64,000 nt of DNA. Source: Codonopsis lanceolata (taxonomy: Eukaryota; Streptophyta; Magnoliopsida; Asterales; Campanulaceae). The notes beneath the pieces are model-generated. The model was given only the letters and a program-made list of their open reading frames with translations, was not told the origin of the DNA and did not search any database. Shown here piece by piece: positions 23,705-34,259 of the stretch (position 1 is the stretch's first letter; every line of letters begins with the position of its first letter). Both the position numbers and the translations under genes were made by a program. Location: the NCBI GenBank assembly GCA_013146195.2, contig CM028379.1, positions 105,411,226 through 105,475,225 on the forward strand, written 5' to 3'.

Positions 23705-23859
23705 TGTTGATCATATTTAGTTGATGAACTAAAGAATTGATGAGGGTGATTATTAGAATTGATGCTTATTTTAACTTTTGGTTATATTGAATTTATTTTT
23801 TGTCATGAAAAAACTGTGAATGTTTGGCAGTAGAAACTGAATGTTATTTTGTGGTCCTT

Positions 23860-24260
23860 AAAAAACTGTTTAATCTTTGGTATCAGTTTTTTTTTGAAAT
23901 TTTTTTGGTCATGAATAAACTGTAAAAACAGTCCTATTGCTAAACCTTGGTATCAATTTTTTTTTGAAAATTTTTTGTTCCTGAATAAACTTTCAAAACA
24001 GTCCTGATGCTAAACCTTGGCATCAGTTTTTTTTTGAATTTTTTTTGGTCCTTTGAAAACTGTCAAAACAGTCCTGATGCCAAGTCATGACATCGATTTT
24101 TTTTTAGTTTTTTTGCTTGAATAAATTGTGAAAACAGTTCTGATGCCAAGCCTTGACATCGATATTTTTGGTTTTTTTTGTCCTGCAAAAACTATCAAAG
24201 CAGTGTTGATGTCAAGCCTTGACATCAGCTTTTTTTTTAGTTTTTTTGGGCTTGAATAAA
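23860..24260. repeat. Palindromic motif array behind the transposase gene
   Basis: About five diverged units, 65-75 bp apart, each with a hairpin AACTGT..ACAGTT-like part and a second one with arms near TGATGCC and GGCATCA. The same units form the large array at 30940-32515. Long T runs separate them. Confidence 0.85.
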
Positions 24261-24505
24261 CTGTGAAGTTTGTTTTCACAGTTTATTCAAGCCAAAAAAA
24301 ACCATTACAAATTATATAAGACCATCAATTTGTTTTTACAAAAGACCATCAAATTGTGTTTTATATTACAAACTGTTTTAAATTACCAACGACAAATGAG
24401 CAGGACAATGTCAATAAACCACCATAATGTTTACATCAAAAAACATTTTTCCCAAATTGCCAAATTACAATATTTTTTTAACCAGACGTGTCAATATTGA
24501 TTCCA

Positions 24506-26326
24506 TCAGTCTATCTCAATAAGCACTCCATCATTTTGCTTACAATTATGTTTATATGAAACTGTCATAATCCTTCCAGACCTGCTTGTACATTTTTGAA
24601 TCTCTTTTTCAATCTTCAGTTTCTTCTTACCCTTCATTTTTTCACTTTGATCACTTTTCGACTTCCTTTTGGAGGTTCCTTCTTTCTGAGCCTCATTCTT
24701 TTCTTCATTTGATTAATTTTTCTTAGGTTCCTTCTTTCTGAGCCTCATTTTTTGCTCTCGTTTTGTATCTTTTTTTCTCTTCTGTTCCTTCAGGTTTGTT
24801 AAAATTTTCCATTGCTACAAGGATTAAAGGCAGCCCCACCTGTGTTTTCTCTTCTGGCCCTTCTTCTTTTTGTTATGGATTTCCTCCTTCTTCGTGGTGT
24901 TCTTCAATGTGTTCTTTTTCAACTTCCTCTTCTTCATCTTGTTCTGGCTTTCCTCCTTCTTTGGGGTGTTCTTCTATGTGTTCCTCTTCAACATTTCAAA
25001 GTTTTTAAGTTTCAAGATTTGTGGGATGTATGTCCTGCTAAAATTTCTGCCAAAAAATATTGAGTAATGTAATGATGTATTATTTTGTTATGTACTATGT
25101 TTTCAAATTGTACCAACTTACCTTTTTTTTTCAAACCAGATAAAAAATATATATCATTGACTATGGGATACAATTTTGATAAGTCTCATTTTTCAAATCT
25201 TATGAAGTTTTTTTCTCCAGAAACTTTTAAAATGTTACATTTTTCACATAGCAGATACTGCAAAAAAAAATTGTATTAATAAATTACAATTAACAATTAC
25301 ACAACTATAAACATATTTAGAAAGTTTAAAACTTACTGCTAATAGAAGAACACATCTATCATGATAGCCTTCTTTTAGGTTTTCCAAGCTGTCCAACAAA
25401 ACATCGACTATGTGTTTTGACTAGTTGTATGTTAGCATATTTCCATCAGAACCTATACTAGCATATTTCCATGATATATAAGAGGAAGTTGTTGATACCA
25501 ATAATATTGCAAGAACAAGTAGAGTTGTCAAGTACACAACACAGTTCAAATCTTTTTTTTTCTTTTTACCATTGTCTGCAGTTTGGTAAGTATCAATGTT
25601 GGACTCAGTCATAAGTTTGCAGCAACAGTTGAGATTCTATCTGGGAAACACGTCTTTATAAAATCATTCCGTTGGAATTGAGGGTTACGAATATTGATTT
25701 CTTTATCATCATCCTTTATTCAAGAAACCAACTTTGCGCCAATTGGCTTCAGCTGAACTGTATTCTTACCAAATTTGAAAATTTTCTTTCCTTTCACAAA
25801 GGATTTTATAATCTGATTGGTCGCTTCATCGTCTTTCTTATATTTGTTGACTTCAACATTGTCATTTCTCATCTCCTCAATTAAATACCAGAATGGTGTT
25901 TGTTGTAATGCAGTTAATTATTTCTTTGTAAAGACAATTGTTTTCAATTGTTTTTTTAGCAGTTGAATACTACATCTATATTTGCAGACCTTTTTGGTTG
26001 TATCTGCACATAAAATAATTAAATAAATAAATACTATTTTCAACTTTCTTCTTACATTTAAAAATTGTAACTTATTACTTCCTATATTAGACATAAAAAC
26101 AATCATAATATAAAACAATTTATAAGGAAGTTGAGAAAACAATCATAAAAACAATTATAATATAAAACAATCATAAAAAACCAAATAATGTTTTAGGTAT
26201 TATGGTACATGTAGCATCTTCAATTATGTTTTTCTGTTTTATACTACCTCCAGGATCTTGAACATTGTTTTTTGTTCGATTGACTTCAGCATGTTGATTG
26301 ATTCGTGAACTATTTCTTGTAGCCAT
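24506..26326 (-). pseudogene. MULE accessory gene, paralogue of the Ulp1-like gene without the protease end
   Basis: The ATG at 26326 opens a polar N-terminus (MATRNSSRINQHAEVNRT). Predicted exons are 26326-26209, 26003-25337, 25257-25122 and 25046-24506, all with GT-AG ends. Exon 2 reads TPFWYLIEEMRND, FVKGKKIFKFGKNTVQL and LTTLLVLAILL; exon 3 starts YLLCEKCNI. Each block and each splice position matches the plus-strand gene at 26984. The last exon is different: a Glu/Lys-rich tail with two HIEEH repeats ending in a basic segment (LKIEKEIQKCTSRSGRI) and a TGA at 24506-24508. No protease motif was seen. Stops occur at 25918 and elsewhere. The family resembles the N-terminal part of plant Ulp1/DUF1985-like transposon proteins; function is inferred only. 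Confidence 0.6.
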
Positions 26327-26833
26327 AATTTAGGTAATGTTGTGTGAAGAAGAAAGACTGATCTTTTCGAAAAATTTAGGATTTTGTAGTGAAAATGTGT
26401 ATGTCATATTAAGTAATGTTTTTTTTTTCAATTCCTGATGCCTGTCCTTGGCATCCGAAAACGTTAACTCAATTTAAGTTACATTTTTTTTTTCTAATGC
26501 CTGTGTTTGACATCGGTAAACGTTTAATTCATTTAACCATTAATATTTTCTGATGCCTGGCCTTGGCATTAGAAAATTTGGTAACAGCAAAATTTGGTTC
26601 ATTAAATTTTCATAGAGCCAAAATCTTGATGCCATGGTTGGGCATCAACAAAATTATGTACATTTTCCCGCTTTTTTGTATTCGTATATACACGAATATA
26701 GATATTTAATGAATCCCCAAATATAGTAAAAATACATTCACTACCAAATTTTAAAAATAGATTATTCAGAATCAGAATACCTTTACTACGAAATTCGTCA
26801 AAAAACGAGCCCTAAAATTAACGATATTTGGAA
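26327..26833. promoter_or_regulatory. Divergent promoter with four palindromic motif copies
   Basis: Lies between two head-to-head genes. Four copies of the TGATGCC...GGCATCA motif start at 26436, 26495, 26551 and 26628. The last has perfect 7-bp arms around ATGGTT; the others carry one or more changes. The same motif forms the large downstream array. Their place between two start codons suggests a regulatory binding site, which is an inference. Confidence 0.55.
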
Positions 26834-27050
26834 ATGGAAACTCAAATTTTACATGTTTCATCTTCACAGCAACCAGAGAGAGTGGTGGAGAAGAGGACAA
26901 ATATGGAAATGAAAACTCAAATTTTAGTTGTTTCATCTTCACAGCAACCAGATAGAGTGGTGTAGAAGAGGATAAATATGAAAATGGAAACTCAAATTTT
27001 ACCTGTTTCATCTTCACAGCAACCAGAGAGAGTGGTCGCGAATGCAACAT
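26834..27050 (+). repeat. 75-bp in-frame triplication of the first exon
   Basis: Three tandem copies with ATG at 26834, 26909 and 26984 (75 bp, 25 codons each), encoding repeats of TQILxVSSSQQPxRVV. The second copy has a TAG where the first has GAG, so translation from the first two ATGs would stop and the third ATG is the likely start. Confidence 0.8.
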
Positions 27051-30000
27051 GTGAGTATTATTTTGTTATGTACATTTTATATATAGGCTGTTTGGTTTTT
27101 TGAATTTTATAGAGTGTGATAGATGATAATGCTATTCATTCAAGTTTATAAATAGGCTGTTTGAAATACATTGTTTTTTCAAAGTTTCTTAGGGCTTAAA
27201 TAAAGAAGTTATAGTGTTTGAAGTTTGTTAATATTTTTTTTTGTTGATATTTTATATTTTCTGATGTCTGATTGTTTAAGTTATTAACATGAACAAATTT
27301 TACTGTCCAATGCAGTTTCAAAGAAAGCCAAAACATCAAAGAAATCCAATACTGGTTCTGGAAGAGTAAGATCAAATGTACTTCTATTAAAACAACAGTT
27401 GAAGAAAATAAACATCCGTGACGAACATATTATAATGTTGAAGAAGACACCCTTTGCAATTTTGGTTGAAGCTCTACTTCAAAGTGAGAATGTTGATGAA
27501 TACTACAACATTAATAAGAACTTATTGTTATTAATGGTTAACTGTTTTGTAAAAGGAGGGAAGAAGTACTTTTTTGTTGGGAAAAGTAGAATTACAATTG
27601 AAGAGGAACATGTAAGGGATGTTTTTGGTGTAAATGATGGGGTGAAGGAAATTGATGTTTCCCTTTACAAGATTAATCGAACTCAGTTTCTTTTAAAACA
27701 TTTTCCACACAAGTTTGGAACAAAAAAAATTAATTAAAGGTTGATGCCATCTGTGATTGAAAGTAGTATTAGTAGAATAATTGGTGGTGGATAAGATGAT
27801 GATTTGAAGGATGTTGCATGTTTAATAACTTTATTGGTGTTAGCGATTTTTTTCTTCCAAAGAACAGCTCATATATACCATGGTCCTATGTACAGCTAGT
27901 ATCGAATATTGATGAGATCTGTGAATATAACTGGTCAAAACACATAGTAAATAGTTTGATAAATGGATTGGAGAAGAGGATAAATATGGATGTGGAGAAT
28001 TGTGCGCCTTTGATAGCAGTAGGTCATGTTAACTTTATCATAAAATAGTTTTAACTTAATTTTTTATATATTTATTATTGATATCTTGTTTGAATTCAAA
28101 ATTACAGTATGTTTTATGTGAGAAAACCAACATTTGTATCACATCAAACAATGATGCTACACCACAGTTCCTTAAATGGAACCTATCTTCTCTATATTCT
28201 AAAAAGTTTGCTTCAGTGATTGCCAATATTGTAAGTTTATATTATTATAATGAACTTAAATTTTGGTTCAACCATGGAACCTATCTTGTCTTTTTTTGTT
28301 TTTGTTTTATATATGCAGCTAGATCATAACGAAGCTAATGAAGAGTTTTGTAGTGAAGAAGAACAATATTATCCAAATGATAATGATTTTACAATTTCAA
28401 TGCTTGATTTTCCAATAGAAGAAGAACATTTTGCAGATATTCATTTACAAGTTAGTCACCCCTCTCGTTTTATATACTACCAACCCCAGGCATCAGGATT
28501 TGTATATATTTGTTTGAAATGGTGATAATTAAATGTTTATGTTTATTCCATGTTTGTTTTAGTGTCTTTTTTCTGTCATCATAAATTGTTGAGGTTTGAA
28601 ATTTTTTTGTTAACAGTCCTGATGCCAATCCTTGGCAGCAGAAACTTGATGGGTTTTTTAGGCTTGGAAAAACCATGAAAACAGTCATGATGCCTAGCAT
28701 TGGCAGCAGGGACTGGATGATGGTTTTTTTATTTGAAAAAACTTTGTATATATTGATAGGATTTTCTGATGCCTTGCTTTTTGGGGATAGTCATAATAAT
28801 AGCTTAAACAATTTTGATAATTCCTAGGGTTGGCAACAGAAATTGGATATATTGATTGAAAGTTTTTTGTTTCATAATTTTTTGTAGGTTTCTGATGGTA
28901 TAGAGAAAATTGAAAGCAATCTTAGGAAAGATAGAAAAAATGAAATAAATAAGTTGAAATATGAGATTAATGAGATTCTCTCTACAATTGATGGCCTCAA
29001 AATGACTTTGTCTGATAAGGAGCATATTATACGATCGAATGATATTGAGATCCAAGGGTTTTTGTCAACAATTGATGGCCTCAAAGAGACTATTGTTGAA
29101 AAAGATCATATTATTCAATTGAAAGATATTAAGATAGATAGACTAAAAGATCAGGTAGAAGTTTTGCAAAAGTCAAAAGATACTCCAACATTATCTTCCG
29201 AGTTGCACCAACATCTGAACTTCATGTGAAGCTTTTGAAGTTCAAACAGAAAATTCAATGTTGAAGAAGAAGGTATTAGAGTTGGAAGAAGAAATTGCAA
29301 TGAACAATGCAATTCATTTGAAAGCAGTTACTACAGAGAATATTAATTATGTTTTGAAAGACATCAACAACATGGACGACTTTGTTAGTCATTCATCTCG
29401 TCATGAAGATTCTTCTGTTAATGAAGAAGGCTCTACACTTGCAAAAAGAGTTCATGGTCGTCTTGATCGTAAGAAGAAGCGTGTTGGATCATCATGTGAG
29501 AAAAAAATTGAAAGAAGAAAAATAATTTAAAAAGTGACAGAAATTGAAAAAGTGATTCTAGCTTCAAAGATTATTTAAGTGGAAGCAAGAGATCTACTTA
29601 GCAGAATCTATTCTAAATCAGAAGACAAAATGCAGTAAGTAAACCTAACTCACATAATTTGTAATGGTATTTTAATAGTACTGATGCCAATCCTTGGCAG
29701 CATAAAATGTTGAGGTTTATTGTCTTGTAAAAAACTATTTTAACAATCCTGATGCCTGGCCTTGACAGTAGAAACTAGATGAGGGTTTTTGGCTTGAAAA
29801 AACTATGAAAACACATGGTGTTTTATATTACTTTTAAGATTATTTTTCAATGGGTTTTTTTTTGATAAAATTTGTCTTATGCAAAATAAAATTATATACT
29901 GGTGGAGAGATCAAACCAGTGATTTCGATGCATGACATTGTATCAATCTTGATTGATAAGTTAGAAGATAAAGTACATACATTACTTGTTTATCATTCTT

Positions 30001-30847
30001 TTTAATCTTGTTTCTTGTGTATAATATCAAATAAATATTTTTCTTTTGTACATCACATAGAAGCATGGTCTATAATGTGTGAACAAATTATCTCCAAAGA
30101 AGTTGGTTATATCAGATACGACACTGTTTTTGATCATTGCCGTTGGGTAAGAAATTGTCTTTTATGTGTTTAAAAATTAATATATGGCTTCTTATTTTCT
30201 CATTTTTTTTGTTAATAGGTGTATGCTGCAAATATTAAGAATAATGATTGGTTTTCTAATTTGGTGGTTCAAGCAATTGATAATAGACTTAAAGAAGCAA
30301 TATGATATGAGATTCTTATTTTTCTTATAAACACAACAGGGCAAGGTAATATAAAGTCAAGGGTCTCTGACCATTGGACTCTACTTGTATTTTCTGAAGG
30401 TGACATGAGATGGAACATTATACAACTCATGCATACACTCAACAGCTAGTAATGATTGATATTTGAAGAAGGCTAGAATTCTTGTAAGTTTTATTAGTAA
30501 TGTATTTAGTTTTATTAGTATTGTCTTTTAAATAATATCTTTAAATTAAGTTTTATTGGTTCTTTCCTTTGTAGGTAAATTATGTTGAACACAGAATGAA
30601 AAAACTTGTGGATTTCTTTTCTGGACAATACAAGTATCTGAACAAGCCTAAATTCAAATGCAGCATTGAGAGATTTGAAAAATAATTACAACAAAATGAC
30701 TACACAGAAGATTGTGGTGTTTTTGTATCTTCTTTAATTGAATGTTTGCTAAAAGAACATATGATTCCTAGTAGTATTGATGCTGATAAATATATGATAA
30801 AGATGGCTGAAACATTTATTTTGAAAGGGGATAACAAAAAACAATGA
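26984..30847 (+). pseudogene. MULE gene encoding a Ulp1-type (C48) cysteine protease
   Basis: Predicted exons: 26984-27050, 27316-28018, 28108-28230, 28319-28450, 28888 to about 29640, about 29880-29980, about 30060-30146, 30219 to about 30483, and 30575-30847. The N-terminal domain (FVKGGKKYFFVGKSRITIEEE, then CLITLLVLAIFF and YNWSKHIVNSLINGLEKR) parallels the minus-strand gene. A coiled coil follows (28888-29340), then a Lys/Arg tract. The C-terminal domain has SDHWTLLVF (catalytic His codon at 30372), LQQND (Gln) and DCGVFV (catalytic Cys at 30713). No catalytic Asp was recognised. Ulp1 proteases cut SUMO from proteins; such genes are carried by some plant MULEs. Breaks: TAA at 27735, a shift in the T run near 27850, a shift near 29225, TAA at 29528, TGA at 30303, TAA at 30683. 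Confidence 0.8.
28480..28860. repeat. Palindromic motif copies in an intron of the Ulp1-like gene
   Basis: The intron between 28451 and 28887 holds three motif copies, near 28618, 28689 and 28768, with TGATGCC arms and decayed right arms (for example TTGGCAGCAG). Further copies lie near 29683 and 29748 in a later intron. Confidence 0.7.
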
Positions 30848-30939
30848 CACATTTGTTTGAAAATGTGATAATTAAATGTTTATGTTTATTCCATGTTTGT
30901 GTTAGTGTATTTTGTTCTGTCATCGTAAAATGCTGAGGT

Positions 30940-32515
30940 TTTTTGGTCATGAATAAACTGTGAAAACAGTTCTGATGCCAAGCCTTGACATCAGTATTTT
31001 TGAATATTTTTGGGCATGATTTCTGAATAAACCGTGAAAACAGTTCTGACGCCAAGCCTTGGAATAAATATTTTTGAAATTTTTTGCCTCTTTAGAAAAC
31101 TGTCAAAACAGTCCTGATGTCAAGCCTTGGCATAAACATTTTTGGTTTTTTTTTTGTCCTGGAAAAATTGTCATAACAGTCCTGATGTCAAGCCTTGACA
31201 TCAAACATTTTTGGTTTTTTTGTTATGAAAAAACTGTCAAAACAGTTCTGATGCCAAGCCTTGACATCAGAATTTTTGAAATTTTTTTAAGCTTGAATAA
31301 ACTGTGAAAACAGTTATGATGCTAAGACTTGGCATTAGAATTTTTGAATTTTGTTTTTGTCCTTAAAAAACTGTCAAAGCAGTGCTGATGCCAAGACTTG
31401 GCATCAACATTTTTGAATTCTTTTTTGTCCTTAAAAAAATGTCAAAGCAGTGCTAATGCCAAGTTTTGGCATCAACATTTTTTGGTTTTTTTTTGTTATG
31501 AAAAAACTAAAAACAATTCTGATGCCAAGCCTTGGCATCAACATTTTTTTGATTTTTTTTTGTTATGAAAAAATTGTAAAAACAATATTGATGCCAAGCC
31601 TTGGAATCAAAATTTATAATTTTTTTGTCCATAAAAACTGTCAAATCAGTTATGATGCCAAGATTTGACATCAACATTTTTTGAATTTTTTTGTTATGAA
31701 AAAACTGTAAAAACAATCTTGATGCCAAGCTTTGGCATCAACATTTTTGGATTTTTTTGTCCCTGAAAAAACTGTCAAAGCAGTGCTGATGCCAAGACTT
31801 TTGGCATCATCATTTTTGGATTTTTTTTGTCCTTGAAAAAACTGTCAAAGCAGTGCTGATGCCAAGACTTGACATCAGCATTTTTTGAATTTTTTCAGTT
31901 TTGAAAAAACTGTAAAAACAATCCTGATGCCAAACATTGACATCAACATTTTTGGATTTTTTGTCCCTGAAAAAACTGTCAAAGCAGTGCCGATGCCAAG
32001 TCAGACTTGGTATCAACATTTTTTTAAATTTTTTTGGTTATGAAAAAACTGTAAAAACAATCCTGATGTCAAACCTTGGCATCAGCATTTTTGGTTTTTT
32101 TGTCCCTGAAAAAAACTGTCAAAGCAGTGCTGATGCCAAGACTTGGCATCAACATTTTTTGATTTTTTTTGTCCTTAAAAAACTGTCAAAGCAGTGCTGA
32201 TGCCAAGCCTTGGCATCATCATTTTTTGGTTTTTTTTGTCCTGAAAAAACTGTAAAAACAATCCTGATGCTAAGACTGCATCAGCATTTTTGAATTTTTT
32301 TTGTCCTTAAAAAACTGTCAAAGCAGTGTTGATGCCAAGACTTGACATCAACATTTTTTGATTTTTTTTGTTATGAAAAACTGTAAAAACAATCCTGATG
32401 TCAAGCCTTGGTATCAACATTTTTAGATTTTTTTTGTCCCTGAAAAAACTGTCAAAGCAATGCTGATGCCTAGACTTGGCATTAGCATTTTTGGTTTTTT
32501 TAAGACCGGATGACT
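30940..32515. repeat. Large palindromic array, about 23 units of about 67 bp
   Basis: Motif starts run from about 30974 to about 32460 with a mean spacing of 67-68 bp. A unit consists of a 6-bp hairpin (AACTGT, loop CAAA, ACAGTT or a variant), a longer palindrome with arms TGATGCCAAG and CTTGGCATCA around 1-2 bases, CAACATTTTT, a T run, and GTCCTTGAAAAA. Units differ by scattered substitutions, mainly C-to-T and G-to-A, which fits methylated cytosines decaying. Confidence 0.93.
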
Positions 32516-32520
32516 TTTGT

Positions 32521-32680
32521 CTTAATTAATGACATTTTTGTTATTTGACAATTAATTTGTAGTTATATGAAATGTCCAAAAAAAATGATGGTCCTAGATG
32601 AAAACATGTTTATAAAATTGTACTACTTGAAATTTGCCATATATTTAAACTAAGCCCGACTTTATTAAATCTGGGAAAAA
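32521..32680. other. AT-rich spacer
   Basis: Nothing recognisable between the end of the palindromic array and the next repeat-like region. Confidence 0.5.
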
Positions 32681-32684
32681 AATT

Positions 32685-34200
32685 GGTTCGTCCCCTTTTG
32701 AATATTTTTGGATTAATTGCAGGTCGGTACCATTTTCTAAAATGTTAACCGCTGAAGTGTTCCATTTTTTTGAAACCGCAAAAGTACATTTTCCTTTTTT
32801 ATTAACTTTTCAACCTTTTCAATCTTAAAGCTTTTCAACATTCGCTGGAAGTTAATGGGCTGACTTCCTTATCAAAGGAGATGGGACATCGGAGGTTTGA
32901 CAATTCCAGGTACGTTCCTCGTCTCTTCTCTTTCTTCAATGTTCATTTGATACCCAAAATTTTGAACGACGTCCAAAATTTTTCCTTGCGATGCCCAAAT
33001 TTGGGCAATGACTTTTGCATTGCGACGCCCAAAATTTCGAACGATGCCCAAAAATTTTGAACGACACTCAAAAATTTCCTTGCAATGCCCAAATTTGGGC
33101 AGTTGCTTTTGCATTGCGACGCCTAAAATTTCGAACAATGCCCAAAAAATTTGAACGACGCCCAATTTTTTTACCGACACCCGAAAAAATTTGAACGACG
33201 CCCAAGTTTTTTTTATTGACACACAAATTGGGACAATGACTTTGTTTGCATGTCTTTCCTTCATTAAGTTTATCTCCATCATTTTCCCTCAAAAAGTGTA
33301 CTGTAGCGGTTAAATAAAATTATCATAGACTTTTGGGGTTATATTTTCTCCAAAGTGTACCGGCCTGGTTATCACCAAATATTTTTTATGATACAATTCG
33401 GGTTGTTTCCTTTTCATAAGTTTCTAACCGCTTCATTACTCTACGTTATTTTAATCGGAAAAACTACATTTTTTATGCGAAATAACGAGTATATTCTTAA
33501 TGAACCCGACACACGCTCATGATCACTTTCTCCGTGCATCGTGATACATCAATTAGTACATCGTGAAGCATCAATTTGTACATCGCGATGCATGGTTTCA
33601 AATTGTGTAACTGTCATTTCCATTTCATAGTGATATATCGTGATTCCAAATCGATGCATCGTGAATCCAAATTGAATCGTGATGCATGATTTCAAATTGT
33701 GTAACTGTCATTTCTATTTCAAATTGATGCATCATGGTTGAATTTGATGCATCGCCATTCAAAAATGATGCAAATTCACTATCATTTGAACATCCACTTC
33801 AGGATGAGATTGTAAAACCGTTTACTTTTCGGGGGCGTTTCCCTCGACTCCCACAACCTGACCAAGCAGATTGATCCTCATTTCATTTGCCCTAACAATT
33901 GAAATTTTCAAACAATTTAGATACCAATGATGATTAAGTCTTGAAAATGATGTTGAAGATTTACGTAGTTGCAACAATTACTAGTGATGAGGATTAGTGG
34001 ATAAGCAATTGATGAAGATTACTTGATGAAGCAATTTGAAAGGCTAAGTGAAAGACGAGCAAACTTGACGTTGATGGTAGGAGGGCATTATTGGAATAAT
34101 TTTATGAAAGTTTCTTTTGTCAGTAAAAAAAAGTACCGTAACGATTAAAAGTTTCAGAAAGGGGACCGTCCAACAATTTTTTCTAATTTTTAACCTCTTT
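32685..34200. repeat. Possible non-autonomous element with inner direct repeats
   Basis: The ends show weak inverted similarity: GTCCCCTTTT near 32691 and, on the opposite strand, GTCCCCTTTCT near 34160, each followed by a similar block before GGTAC. Inside, 32940-33240 holds repeats of GACGCCCAAAATTT type and a 94-bp duplication containing the 14-bp palindrome GCCCAAATTTGGGC. Region 33520-33780 holds many GATGCATC-like palindromic words. No protein frame was supported. Element status is an inference. Confidence 0.35.
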
Positions 34201-34259
34201 CCACCCCTATATTTTTTGTAACCGGAAAGAGACACGCCATGCATCGCAATACATAAAAT

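Larger units (their letters stand above)
21008..32520 (+). mobile_element. MULE (Mutator-like element) with three genes and palindromic arrays
   Basis: The unit is inferred from content: a Mutator transposase gene (21410-23704), a minus-strand gene (26326 to 24506), a divergent plus-strand gene with a Ulp1-like protease end (26984-30847), and a shared palindromic repeat motif found in all non-coding parts. No terminal inverted repeats or 9-bp target duplication were recognised, so the limits are approximate; the left limit is set by the Helitron end and the right by the end of the array. Mutator elements of the VANDAL and Kaonashi types also lack obvious long inverted repeats, and Ulp1-like genes are known cargo of Kaonashi elements. 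Confidence 0.7.

Noticed and set aside
24763..25067. Plus-strand Ser/Cys/Phe-rich frames
   Set aside because: They are antisense to the acidic last exon of the minus-strand accessory gene.
31450..32200. Open frames within the palindromic array
   Set aside because: They are translations of the tandem repeat itself and run in both directions.
30940..32515. CRISPR-like array
   Set aside because: The repeated unit includes the spacer, which is T-rich and itself repetitive; the context is a plant transposon.
21008..32760. Terminal inverted repeats for the MULE using GGACGAA-like words near 21105 and 32690
   Set aside because: The match is only about seven bases and continues into unrelated sequence; no 9-bp target duplication accompanies it.
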